Source: Clostridia bacterium (lineage in GTDB: Bacteria > Bacillota > Clostridia > Christensenellales > Aristaeellaceae). From it: DNA of 64,000 bases. How positions within the stretch are numbered: position 1 is the first letter of the stretch; every line of letters begins with the position of its first letter. This document shows positions 51,815 to 59,976 of the stretch, piece by piece. The stretch lies in contig JAFXUZ010000004.1 of assembly GCA_017524725.1 (NCBI GenBank), forward strand, positions 36,155 through 100,154, in the 5' to 3' direction. The translations under genes were made by a program, and so were the position numbers. Under the pieces are notes generated by a model that was given only the letters and a program-made list of their open reading frames with translations, was not told the origin of the DNA and did no database searches.

Positions 51815-52528
51815 TTATCTGCTGCCTCCTTTGTACTGCGCCAGGGCCGTCAGAAATTCCTTGCGCCTGCTTGAGCTGATGGGCACCTCGTGGCCGTGCA
51901 CCATGACGGTGTTCCCGTTCACCGCCCGGACGTATTTCAGGTTCACCAGGAAGGACGCGCTGCATCGCACGAAATGGACTGGAGCCAGCTGTTCTTCATA
52001 GATCTTCAGGCTGCCCCATTGCCGGATGACCTCGCTGTCGGTGTGGATGAGTACGTCATGGTTGGATACTTCGATGAAGGTGACATCGTCCGCGCTGATG
52101 CGCCGCATTTCTTCCTTGGTGCGTATCTCCAGGGTCATGGATGTGTTTTGATGGGCCAGCATCCGGCATACGCGGTCCATCTTGGTGGAAAACTCCTCAT
52201 AGCGCACGGGCTTGAGCACATAATCAAACGCACCCACGGAATAGCCCTCGATGGCGTACTGGGTGAGCATGGTGATAAAGATGATCATCACCCGATTATC
52301 CAACTGCCGGATACGCTTCGCCGCTTCCATGCCCAGCATGTCGGGGATCTGAATGTCCAGAAACAAAAGATCGGCGTCGCATTTGTATTCGGTGAGAAAG
52401 GGAACGGAACGGTCATACATCCTGAGATTATAGGTAAAACCCTCGTGTGCTTCCGCGTATTTTTCCAGCATCCGGGACAGACGCTCTGCCTGCTCAGCCT
52501 GATCTTCCAGAATGATTATGTTCAGCAT
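51815..52528 (-). CDS. LytTR family response regulator
   Basis: This 237-residue protein has a CheY-like receiver with acidic pocket ILED and phospho-acceptor D58 in LLFLDIQIP. K is conserved in YVLKPVRYEEF. The C-terminal LytTR DNA-binding domain (about 140-237) contains ISADDVTFIEVSNHDVLIHT, HFVRCSASFLVNLKYVR and the typical end ISSSRRKEFLTAL. ATG 52528 follows GAGGGG. It is predicted to bind the 9-bp direct repeats at a 21-bp period found upstream of itself, the esterase at 49434 and the secreted protein at 46910, which would give positive feedback. Confidence 0.9.
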   Translation of the reverse strand: MLNIIILEDQAEQAERLSRMLEKYAEAHEGFTYNLRMYDRSVPFLTEYKCDADLLFLDIQIPDMLGMEAAKRIRQLDNRVMIIFITMLTQYAIEGYSVGAFDYVLKPVRYEEFSTKMDRVCRMLAHQNTSMTLEIRTKEEMRRISADDVTFIEVSNHDVLIHTDSEVIRQWGSLKIYEEQLAPVHFVRCSASFLVNLKYVRAVNGNTVMVHGHEVPISSSRRKEFLTALAQYKGGSR

Positions 52529-52590
52529 TCCGTGTATCCCCTCGTTTTGAACGTTCGGACCGATAGTTTCAATGATCCTTTTGCAAATAC

Positions 52591-52620
52591 AGCATAGCCG
52601 GATCGAAAGGGCCAAAGCAA
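52591..52620 (-). promoter_or_regulatory. promoter of the LytTR response-regulator operon
   Basis: On the minus strand TTGCTT (52620-52615), an 18-base spacer, then TATGCT (52596-52591). Confidence 0.6.
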
Positions 52621-52625
52621 CCGGT

Positions 52626-52655
52626 ACATCGTAACTGAAGGGTTTTGCATCGTAA
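52626..52655 (-). promoter_or_regulatory. LytTR-type direct-repeat operator, site 3
   Basis: ACATCGTAA (52626-52634) and GCATCGTAA (52647-52655), 21-bp period, ending 5 bases before the -35. It abuts the terminator of the upstream gene. Confidence 0.7.
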
Positions 52656-52690
52656 AAAACCGCCTTCCTCCGGAAAGACCGGAGGAAGGC
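52654..52690 (-). terminator. terminator of the secreted-protein gene at 52726
   Basis: GCCTTCCTCCGG (52662-52673) pairs perfectly with CCGGAGGAAGGC (52679-52690). T6 follows on the minus strand. Confidence 0.88.
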
Positions 52691-52725
52691 AGGCCGGTTT
52701 ACTGGTTCGGGAAAGAATTGGAATA

Positions 52726-53406
52726 TTATTCGGCTTTCACAAAGATATACGCGAACGCCACGTCGCCGTCCTTCTTGACCATGTTGTCGTCGCTGTAGCA
52801 GACGATCAGCTGGCCGGCTTCGTTCATGCCCATGTATTTCATGTTCTCGTCGGAGATGGCGTCGTTCTCCACGCCGGTCACCTTGCAGAAATACAGGCTC
52901 TTGTCCTCCGCGCCGACCTTGCTCAGTTTGCCGACGCCCTTGCAGATATAGGTGGAGCCTTCGGTCCAGCCGGTCCACTCTTCGTCCTTGGTCCAGTCCC
53001 AGCCGTCCCAGGGCAGCTTGAGGGTGGCTTCTTCGTCGGTGAAGGAGGCGTCGAAGGCCAGCTTGGCTTCGATGTCATACACATGGGAGTGGATGTAGGC
53101 GGCCTGGTCCACCATGACGCCGGCGTCGGAGCCGGTGGCGCTGCCGTCCAGCACGGCCTGGACGGACATGGTCACGGCCTTTTCGGGCACGGCGATGAGG
53201 CCGGTGGTCTCAATATCGTTTTCATCGGCAAAGTCCTCGCCGATGTAGGCTGCGGCCAGCACCCATTCGCCTTCCCAGTCGGTAACGGGCGCTTTGCGGT
53301 TGAAGCTCAGAACTTCTTCGGGATCGGATTCCAGGATGCTTTCGGCAAACGCAGCGCAGGAAACCAGCAGCACGGCCGCGAGAAGAACAGACAGGAACTT
53401 TTTCAT
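52726..53406 (-). CDS. secreted protein of unknown function
   Basis: This 226-residue protein has a signal peptide (MKKFLSVLLAAVLLVSCAAFA). The mature part begins with a segment rich in charged residues (SILESDPEEVLSFNRKAP) and contains TDWEGEWVLAAAYIGEDFAD, which resembles the N-terminal strand of lipocalin-like or extracytoplasmic binding domains (WEGxW). YMGMNEAGQLIVCYSDDN near the end fits such a small beta barrel. This fold guess is weak. GGAAG precedes ATG 53406, and TATAAT on the minus strand lies at 53445-53440. It ends at a strong terminator. Confidence 0.6.
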   Translation of the reverse strand: MKKFLSVLLAAVLLVSCAAFAESILESDPEEVLSFNRKAPVTDWEGEWVLAAAYIGEDFADENDIETTGLIAVPEKAVTMSVQAVLDGSATGSDAGVMVDQAAYIHSHVYDIEAKLAFDASFTDEEATLKLPWDGWDWTKDEEWTGWTEGSTYICKGVGKLSKVGAEDKSLYFCKVTGVENDAISDENMKYMGMNEAGQLIVCYSDDNMVKKDGDVAFAYIFVKAE

Positions 53407-53488
53407 TTTCAGTACTTCCTTTCTGATTATTGTATAAAGATTATACCACAGGTCCGGTTGGAATGAAAGAGATGTCCGGGTAAATTTA

Positions 53489-54331
53489 TCAGACGCCGGA
53501 ATACGCCGCGAACCCACAGTCGATCGGCAGCACGACGCCGGTGATGGCGGAGGCGGCCCTGTCGTCCGTCAGGAAGAACACGCCGCCAAGCAGTTCTTCA
53601 CTGTCCACAAAGCGGCCCATGGGGGTGCCCTTCAGGATCTTTTCCGAGCGGGCTGTGGGGGTGCCGTCCGGGTTGAAGAGCAGGGCGCGGTTCTGGTTGG
53701 ACACCAGGAAGCCGGGGGCGATGGCGTTGGCGCGGATGCCGCTGCCGGCAAAGTGGGTGGCCAGCCACTGGGTAAAGTTGCTGATGGCGGCCTTGGCGCC
53801 GGAGTAGGCGGGGATCTTGGTCAGCGGGATGTAGGCGTTCATGGAAGAGATGTTCAGGATGCAGCCGTGCCTGCGCGCCACCATGTCCCTGGCAAAGGTC
53901 TGGGTGGGCAGGAGCGTGCCCTGGAAGTTGAGCTTGAACACAAAGTCCACACCGGACGCTTCCAGGTCGAAGAAGGTTTTCTGGCCTTCTTTGGCTTCGT
54001 GCTGGTACTCGTTGTCGGTCGTGGCCCGGGGATTGTTTCCGCCTGCGCCGTTTACAAGGATGTCGCAGGGCCCAAGGTCCCTGAGCACCTGCTTGTGCAC
54101 AAGCTCGAGGGCTTCCGGATCCAGCACGTTGGCCTTGTAGCCTTCGCATACATAGCCCTGGGCCTTCATTTCGTCGGCCAGCTTTTTGACCGCTTCTTCG
54201 TTCAGGTCCAGCGCCGCCACCTTCGCGCCAGCCTGGGCGTAGGCCCTCGCCATGTCGCCGCACAGCACGCCGCCGGCGCCGGTGACCACGACCACTTTGC
54301 CGGTGAAGTCCACATTCAGAGGAAGGTTCAT
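53489..54331 (-). CDS. uxuB: SDR-type D-mannonate oxidoreductase (fructuronate reductase)
   Basis: This 280-residue short-chain dehydrogenase has the nucleotide-binding TGAGGVLCG with NAD(P)-binding ALDLNEE, the NGAGG element, and the catalytic Ser/Tyr/Lys set in NISSMNAYIPLTKIPAYSGAKAA. The long insert between strands (NNPRATTDNEYQHEAKEGQKTF) is characteristic of the UxuB-like SDR group (B. subtilis YjmF), which interconverts D-fructuronate and D-mannonate. The family uses the same step as classical UxuB. ATG 54331 follows GAAAGGAG. It is the last gene of the uronate operon, behind GPH symporter, GH2, uxuA and a membrane protein. Confidence 0.88.
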   Translation of the reverse strand: MNLPLNVDFTGKVVVVTGAGGVLCGDMARAYAQAGAKVAALDLNEEAVKKLADEMKAQGYVCEGYKANVLDPEALELVHKQVLRDLGPCDILVNGAGGNNPRATTDNEYQHEAKEGQKTFFDLEASGVDFVFKLNFQGTLLPTQTFARDMVARRHGCILNISSMNAYIPLTKIPAYSGAKAAISNFTQWLATHFAGSGIRANAIAPGFLVSNQNRALLFNPDGTPTARSEKILKGTPMGRFVDSEELLGGVFFLTDDRAASAITGVVLPIDCGFAAYSGV

Positions 54332-54362
54332 ATATATTTCTCCTTTCATAATGAACTCGGGA

Positions 54363-55940
54363 TCAGTCTTTGCCCGGCCATTTTTTCATGGCCTGTTCTA
54401 CGGTCATGCCCTCGGCGATGCCCTGCTTGCGGGCGCTGTTGACTTCCTGGATCTCTTTCATCTTGGCTCCGGTAAGGCTGTAGCCGTGCATCGCCCAGAG
54501 GGTCGCCAGCCAGGCGATCATCGGGATCACACAGAACATCACGATCACCGCGATCTTGATGCCGGACGAATAGGGCGTTGCGTCGGTAGGCAGGTCGGAA
54601 AGGCCGGCGAACGCCATGAACAGGAAAGCTACCAGCGTAGGCGCCAGGGAAGATACCAGCTTGTCTACCAGGGAAAACAGGGTGCCCATGATGCCGGGAA
54701 TGTACTTGCCGCTGCGGTAGGTCTCATAGTCCGAGCAGTCGGCCACCATGGGGATGGGCATGTCCGCCGTGGCGTAGTAAGCCCCATAGCCGATGCCGAA
54801 GAACAGGATGAACAGGACGGTGTACAGGTTGATCGCTCCGCCGCCGTTGAAGGGGAAGGACAGCATCGCGGCGGGATTATCGCGGTTGGAGAAGAGCAGC
54901 AGGGCCAGCACGCCGATATAGCTGATAAGCGCCACGGATACATACCGGGTGAGCGAGGCTTTCTGGCCCTTTTTCTGGCTGGTGCGCACGGAAAGCAGGA
55001 AGAACGGCACGGCGAACACATAGCCCAGGATCATCAGCGGCAGGTACAGGCTGTCGTAATTGCCCATCATGATGCCGTAGAGCGCCAGAAGCACGGTGGT
55101 GTTGGTGGCGATCGCAAGGGCCAGTTTGCAGCCCGCGCCGGCCACCATCAGGCGCTGCATGGGTTTGTTGTTCTTGATGATCTCCGCATATTCGGAAAGC
55201 TTCACTTTTTCCTGCGCGCCGCTGCCCAGGCCGTAGAATTCGGGCCTGTCTTTTTTCGCGATGCCGATGATGGCAAGGACGGTGAGCAGAACGGACAGGC
55301 CGATGCCGATGGGGGTGATGATCCGGTACAGTTCAGGCCTGGCATAGCCGGACACCGCGACTTTGCCGGCCTCGTCCAGGAGGTTGTAGCGGTTCTTGAT
55401 CATGGGGATCAGGAACTGCATCACGCCCATGCCCAGCATGGAACCCACGGTGTTGAAGATGGTGAACAGGGGCCGCTGGTTGGGATCGTTGGTCAAAACG
55501 GTCGTTCCGGCGCGGGTGCAGGAGGTCTGGAACGTGTAGCCGATGACCCAGACGGCGTAGATGACCACAAAGCCGACATACCTTGCCCACATCATGGTCT
55601 CGGGGATCAGCGGCAGAAGCACATACAGACAGATGACGCTGACGGCCATGATGGCGCTGCCAAGGATCATAAACGGGCGGAATTTGCCGATCCGGGTGCT
55701 GGTGCGGTCCATCAGCGCGCCGATGATGGGGTCGGTAATGGCGTCGAACACACGCATCAGGGTAACCATCAGCGAGGCGAAGATGCCCAGCTGAAGGACG
55801 CTGGAGCCGAACTGGGCGACATAGGAAAGGATCAGAACGAAGTAAACGTTGGTGGCGCCGTTGTTCAGCGGGAACAGCGCCAGCTGATACATTTTCGCGC
55901 GATTGACCCCTGCCGGGGCGGTACCGGTTTCTTTGGCCAT
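54363..55940 (-). CDS. GPH family sugar/uronoside:cation symporter (MFS)
   Basis: This 525-residue protein has about twelve hydrophobic helices. GPH-family signatures are RVFDAITDPIIGALMDRTSTRIGKFRPFMILGS near the start and IPMVADCSDYETYRSGKYIPGI in the later half, matching the MFS_2 glycoside-pentoside-hexuronide group. It probably imports beta-glucuronides, uronic acids or short glycosides with Na+ or H+. It sits between the SDR oxidoreductase and the GH2 enzyme in one operon (gap to GH2 about 25 bases), so transported glycosides would be cleaved by that GH2 and enter the mannonate route. Confidence 0.9.
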   Translation of the reverse strand: MAKETGTAPAGVNRAKMYQLALFPLNNGATNVYFVLILSYVAQFGSSVLQLGIFASLMVTLMRVFDAITDPIIGALMDRTSTRIGKFRPFMILGSAIMAVSVICLYVLLPLIPETMMWARYVGFVVIYAVWVIGYTFQTSCTRAGTTVLTNDPNQRPLFTIFNTVGSMLGMGVMQFLIPMIKNRYNLLDEAGKVAVSGYARPELYRIITPIGIGLSVLLTVLAIIGIAKKDRPEFYGLGSGAQEKVKLSEYAEIIKNNKPMQRLMVAGAGCKLALAIATNTTVLLALYGIMMGNYDSLYLPLMILGYVFAVPFFLLSVRTSQKKGQKASLTRYVSVALISYIGVLALLLFSNRDNPAAMLSFPFNGGGAINLYTVLFILFFGIGYGAYYATADMPIPMVADCSDYETYRSGKYIPGIMGTLFSLVDKLVSSLAPTLVAFLFMAFAGLSDLPTDATPYSSGIKIAVIVMFCVIPMIAWLATLWAMHGYSLTGAKMKEIQEVNSARKQGIAEGMTVEQAMKKWPGKD

Positions 55941-55964
55941 GAGAGGATCCCCCTTTATAAACAG

Positions 55965-57899
55965 TTATTTCGTCCAGTTCGCGCCTTTGTCGCCCGAATC
56001 CTTCAGGCTGTAAGCCGGATTGGGCCTGTCCGCATGGCGGAAGTGCGCTTCGTCGCCGCATTCTCCGCTGGTGACGCGGATGTCGGCCTTGTTTTCCAGC
56101 GGCACCTGGAAAGTGAATACTTTTTCACCGTATTTGGTTTCCCGCTGCTGCCCGTTCAGGAACAGGGTCACTTCGTTCTGGTTGGAGTAAACCTTGACGG
56201 TGATCTCTTTTTCGGTGCGGTCCGCGAAGCGTTTGGAGCAGATATGGACAAAGGGTTCGCTGCTCCAGTAGGCTTTGTACAGGTAGAAGCTGTCCTTCTT
56301 CGTTTTGCGGTCAAAGGTGATCAGGCCCTTGTGGTTCATGCCGGGCTCCCCGCCCTGGTTGCGCGCGTCGGCGGCAAAGTCGAACATGTTCCATACGTGG
56401 GTCGCCCACATATAGGGATTGCGCTCAAAGCATTTGAGCAGGTATTCGTGGTAAATGGCCTGGTATTCTTCCGTGTGGTCGCCGCGGCGGGGATGGCCGG
56501 AATGCAGGTTCGGCATCCCCTCGCAGCCGTATTCGGAATACCCCAGGCAGCGGTCCGGGTAGACCATGTGGAAAAAACGCATCCAGACGTCGTTCAGCCA
56601 CAGGCCGGGAACATACCAGCCCAGGTACAGGTTCCAGCTGACCACGTCGGTGATGTGGGCTACCTTATTGAAGGGACCGCACATCGCGTAGCAGGCAAGG
56701 GTGGTAAAGCGGGTCTTGTCCATTTCGTGCACCAGGTCGTTCAGGACGCGGTGGTTGTCCAGCATATCCGCTTTATCCCTGGTGGAAATGGTGATCTCGT
56801 TGGAGATGCCCCAGCACACGATGGAAGGATGATTGTAATTCTGTACGATCAGTTCCTTCATCTGGCTGATCGTATTCTCGCGGCCGTTTGGCATATGCTC
56901 GGAGATATAGGGGATCTCTGCCCAGACCACCATTCCGCGCTCGTCGCACAGGTCGTAGAAATACTGGTCATGCTGGTAGTGGGCCAGGCGGATGGTATTG
57001 GCGCCTATCTCGCAGATGAGGTCCATATCCTCTTTATGCATCTCCCGGGTCAGCGCGTTGCCGACGCCCTTCCGGTCCTGGTGGCGGGAAACGCCGCGCA
57101 GGGGGTAGCTTTTGCCGTTCAGGTAAAAGCCGGTCTTGGGATGATAATGGAAATCACGCACGCCGAAACGGCCGGTGATTTCATCCGCAGCTTCCCCGTT
57201 TACATTTAGAACTGCCACGGCGGTATAAAGATAGGGGCTTTCCAGGCCGTTCCACAGATGCACGTCCGGAATGTCCAGGTGAAGATCCTTTCCTTCGCCC
57301 TGCGCCACCGTATTTCCGTCCGCGTCCAGGATGCGGACGGAAACCGTGCCGTCTTCGCAGTTGGTCCAGGTCCTGATCTCGACGCTGCCCCGCTTGTAGC
57401 CTTCGCAGGGCTTTGCCGTGATCCGGATGCCGGGACCTGCAAAGTGATCCATATCGAAATGCTTCCTGTTGACGACGATCAGGCTGACGTCTCTGTAGAT
57501 GCCTCCGTAAAAAGTAAAGTCAGCTTTCTGAGGATACACCCGGTCGTTCACACTGTTGTCTGCGATGACCACGAGCGTATTATCCTTTTCCTTAAGCAGG
57601 GAGGTCACGTCCTTGCGGAAAGTGGAATACCCGCCGTCGTGGTGGATGCATTTTTCGCCGTTCAGCGTTACGTCGGCTGAAGCGTTCACGCCGCGGAATT
57701 CCAGGTAAACGCACTCCGTTTCATGATCGAAATCAGGCGCGTCAAAGGTTTTTGTGTATACACAGCTGCCGCGCCAGTAATCGTTCCCGCCGTCCTGGCC
57801 GTCTTTTGCGTTCCAGGTGTGGGGCAGGCTGACGGGCACTTCCTTCTTGTCCGGCCCGATAAAGAGCCAGTTCCGGTTCAGGGTTTCACTCCTTCTCAT
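55965..57899 (-). CDS. glycoside hydrolase family 2 enzyme (beta-glucuronidase/galactosidase type)
   Basis: This 644-residue cytoplasmic protein has no signal peptide. The domains are a sugar-binding jelly roll (FIGPDKKEVPVSLPHTWNA), an immunoglobulin-like sandwich and a TIM barrel. The acid/base is E368 in GISNEITIS and the nucleophile is E456 in GYSEYGCEG. The HYQHDQYFYDLCDERGMVVWAEIPY segment is a GH2 signature. The surrounding uronate genes favour a beta-glucuronidase, although galactosidase or mannosidase cannot be excluded from sequence alone. It is about 25 bases upstream of the symporter and about 33 bases downstream of uxuA. Confidence 0.85.
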   Translation of the reverse strand: MRRSETLNRNWLFIGPDKKEVPVSLPHTWNAKDGQDGGNDYWRGSCVYTKTFDAPDFDHETECVYLEFRGVNASADVTLNGEKCIHHDGGYSTFRKDVTSLLKEKDNTLVVIADNSVNDRVYPQKADFTFYGGIYRDVSLIVVNRKHFDMDHFAGPGIRITAKPCEGYKRGSVEIRTWTNCEDGTVSVRILDADGNTVAQGEGKDLHLDIPDVHLWNGLESPYLYTAVAVLNVNGEAADEITGRFGVRDFHYHPKTGFYLNGKSYPLRGVSRHQDRKGVGNALTREMHKEDMDLICEIGANTIRLAHYQHDQYFYDLCDERGMVVWAEIPYISEHMPNGRENTISQMKELIVQNYNHPSIVCWGISNEITISTRDKADMLDNHRVLNDLVHEMDKTRFTTLACYAMCGPFNKVAHITDVVSWNLYLGWYVPGLWLNDVWMRFFHMVYPDRCLGYSEYGCEGMPNLHSGHPRRGDHTEEYQAIYHEYLLKCFERNPYMWATHVWNMFDFAADARNQGGEPGMNHKGLITFDRKTKKDSFYLYKAYWSSEPFVHICSKRFADRTEKEITVKVYSNQNEVTLFLNGQQRETKYGEKVFTFQVPLENKADIRVTSGECGDEAHFRHADRPNPAYSLKDSGDKGANWTK

Positions 57900-57932
57900 G
57901 GCGTATCCCTTCTTTTCATTTTCCCCGTCTGA

Positions 57933-59009
57933 TCATTTCCTGTTTTCCTTGTCGATGGCTTCCCACAGGCCGTTGATGTAAGCCGCGCCCAGCGCCCGGT
58001 CGTACAGCCCGTAGCCCGGACGGCCCTGTTCGTCCCAGATCATCCGGCCGTGGTCGGGGCGGATATAGGTGTCCGGGCAGGTGTCGTAGATCGCTTTCAC
58101 GATCTCGTACAGGTCCAGGTCGCCGGTGCAGCTCAGGTGAGCGGCTTCGCGGAAATGATGGTGTCCCAGGTATTTGACGTTGCGGACATGCATCGCCCCG
58201 ATCCTGTCCATACTTCCGAAATGCCGGATGATCGCCGGGATGTCATTATCCGGATTGCTGCCAAGGGAACCGGTGCACAGGCACAGGGTGTTGGCGGGGC
58301 TGTCGTGCAGCTTCACCATCTTGTCGAAGTCTTCCTGGCTGTGGGTGATGCGGGGCAGGCCGAAGATGGGCCAGGCCGGATCGTCGGGATGGCAGGCCAT
58401 GCGCACGCCGACTTCCTCGCAGACGGGAATGACGGCGTCCAGGAAATACTTGAAGTTCTTCCTCAGGTCGTCCGGACCGATGCTTTCGTACTGCTTCAAA
58501 GTGGTCTCCAGCAGGGCCAGGCGCTCCGGTTCCCATCCGGGGAGGGTGAAACCGTGGCTGTCTTCGGCGGTCTTGCGAACGATCTCCAGCGGGCCCATTT
58601 CGCCCAGGTCTTTTTCATCAAAGTACAGGCTGTTGGATCCGTCTTCCGGGATCACACGGGCCAGGTCGGTCCGCAGCCAGTCGAACACGGGCATAAAGTT
58701 GTAGACGACCACCTTGACGCCATGCTTTGCGAGCATGCGGACAGTGGAGATATAATTGGCGATATATTCGTCCCGGGAGGGAAGACCCATCTTGATGTCT
58801 TCGTGAACGTTGACGGATTCGATGACTTCGATCTCCAGCCCGGCGTCATTCACTTCTTTTTTGAGGGCAGCGAACTCTTCTTCCGGCCAGTCGACGCCGG
58901 CGGGCTTGTCCAGCAGGCCCATCAGGCCGGTCATTCCGGGGATCTGTTTCACATACCTGAGCGGGATGGGGTCGATCTTGCTGCCGTACCAGCGGAATGT
59001 CATTTTCAT
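57933..59009 (-). CDS. uxuA: mannonate dehydratase
   Basis: This 358-residue cytoplasmic enzyme converts D-mannonate to 2-keto-3-deoxygluconate in hexuronate catabolism. Family features are the N-terminal [23 protein letters not shown], then [30 protein letters not shown] and [31 protein letters not shown] and IRPDHGRM with metal-binding His/Cys residues complete the set. The length agrees with B. subtilis UxuA. ATG 59009 follows GGAGG with eight bases between. It is the second gene of the operon starting at 59463. The GH67 at 20750 and the GH2 next door could supply glucuronate, but uronate isomerase (uxaC), kdgK and kdgA are not in this window. Confidence 0.95.
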   Translation of the reverse strand: MKMTFRWYGSKIDPIPLRYVKQIPGMTGLMGLLDKPAGVDWPEEEFAALKKEVNDAGLEIEVIESVNVHEDIKMGLPSRDEYIANYISTVRMLAKHGVKVVVYNFMPVFDWLRTDLARVIPEDGSNSLYFDEKDLGEMGPLEIVRKTAEDSHGFTLPGWEPERLALLETTLKQYESIGPDDLRKNFKYFLDAVIPVCEEVGVRMACHPDDPAWPIFGLPRITHSQEDFDKMVKLHDSPANTLCLCTGSLGSNPDNDIPAIIRHFGSMDRIGAMHVRNVKYLGHHHFREAAHLSCTGDLDLYEIVKAIYDTCPDTYIRPDHGRMIWDEQGRPGYGLYDRALGAAYINGLWEAIDKENRK

Positions 59010-59040
59010 GTTTTTTTCCTCCTTCATCGGTGGGATCACT

Positions 59041-59463
59041 TCAGGCGTTCTTTGTTTTTTTGACGTAGACGGCAACTTCTCCGATCACGAAAGCCGCCAG
59101 GATCAGGACCGCAAAGGTGATAAAACGCGGGTCGAAACCGTGCTTTTCATCAATGCCTACGAAAACATCCACCACATACCAGTAGCATTTGTGGACAAAC
59201 AGGCACAGGGCCGCGCCGGGCACAATGGCCGTCACGGCGGAGGCCAGGCCGTAACGCTTGAGGAAGGTAAATCCCGCTGCGATCAGCGCTCCGCCGATCA
59301 GCAGCCAGGTGATCAGGGGATCGTAGCAATCGCCGTTATGGGTGCTGTCCAGGCCGAAAGTGCCGTGAATGGACAGGAAATAGATGCCGGAAGCGAGCGC
59401 CGCCAGTGCGGCCGCCAGAATGACGTAAAACCCGAAGCCTTTCTTCGAGGATGCCTGACTCAT
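59041..59463 (-). CDS. small integral membrane protein, first gene of the uronate operon
   Basis: This 140-residue protein has four hydrophobic helices ([80 protein letters not shown]) with a conserved-looking [12 protein letters not shown] loop. I recognise no family. It precedes uxuA by 31 bases in the operon. ATG 59463 follows AAAGGAG. It could be an accessory transport component or a regulator of the GPH symporter, but this is only context. The upstream extension to 59652 contains the promoter and is not coding. Confidence 0.65.
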   Translation of the reverse strand: MSQASSKKGFGFYVILAAALAALASGIYFLSIHGTFGLDSTHNGDCYDPLITWLLIGGALIAAGFTFLKRYGLASAVTAIVPGAALCLFVHKCYWYVVDVFVGIDEKHGFDPRFITFAVLILAAFVIGEVAVYVKKTKNA

Positions 59464-59623
59464 GGAAAAGACTCCTTTCACAAGCTGATATTGATGACAA
59501 TGATTCCCAAGATCTCTGAAGCTTTCTGAGATACGGGCAGAAAACCCCGGGGCTGAAGCATCCATCCGGTTTGGCCCGCATGCCGCGCCGGATCGAACCT
59601 GGCTGCCCATCCATGTTGGGTTT

Positions 59624-59652
59624 ATTATGTCATAAAAAAAACGTGGCCGCAA
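59624..59652 (-). promoter_or_regulatory. promoter of the uronate operon
   Basis: On the minus strand TTGCGG (59652-59647), a 17-base spacer, then CATAAT (59629-59624), about 160 bases before the first ATG. Confidence 0.6.
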
Positions 59653-59818
59653 TCGTTATTCCCGCGCCGCTGCGTTTCATGAACACGCGATCCGGCCGTT
59701 CACGCCAAATACCGGTCCATTCACGACACGGCGGGTCAGAAACGCCGATCCGGCCGCCGCAGAAAAACGAAAGAAAGACTCACGACGCCAAACGGCGGAA
59801 CACGCCGCGGGGGATCGC

Positions 59819-59847
59819 TTTACTTTCATTCTTTTTTTCTATACAAT
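59819..59847 (+). promoter_or_regulatory. possible promoter of the second GH3 gene
   Basis: TTTACT (59819-59824), a 17-base spacer, then TACAAT (59842-59847). Between this and the divergent promoter lie two copies of GATCCGGCCG (59689-59698, 59747-59756), possible regulator sites. Nothing else is seen in this divergent gap of about 510 bases (59464-59976). Confidence 0.45.
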
Positions 59848-59976
59848 AATGACAGTTTTCAGCCTTTTCAGACATGGCCCGCGGCCTGGAAGCATCAGCC
59901 GCCGCCCGTCCGAAGGTGTGCCCGCAAAGCCCCGCATGGCTTGGGGTGCCGCATTCTGAGAAAGGAGAATCCCTCC

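Noticed and set aside
50506..52528. Complete agr-type quorum-sensing locus
   Set aside because: The kinase is AgrC-like and the regulator is LytTR, but no AgrB protease or short peptide precursor is found nearby, so a peptide signal is not supported.
51815..52978. Longer version of the LytTR regulator starting near 52978
   Set aside because: The extension crosses the LytTR repeats, a promoter and the neighbouring gene's terminator. The receiver domain begins right at 52528.
54252..57209. Roughly 985-codon plus-strand open frame opposite the symporter and GH2 genes
   Set aside because: Shadow of minus-strand coding. Its His/Gln/Gly/Asp-rich product has no domain, and the minus-strand genes have motifs and ribosome-binding sites.
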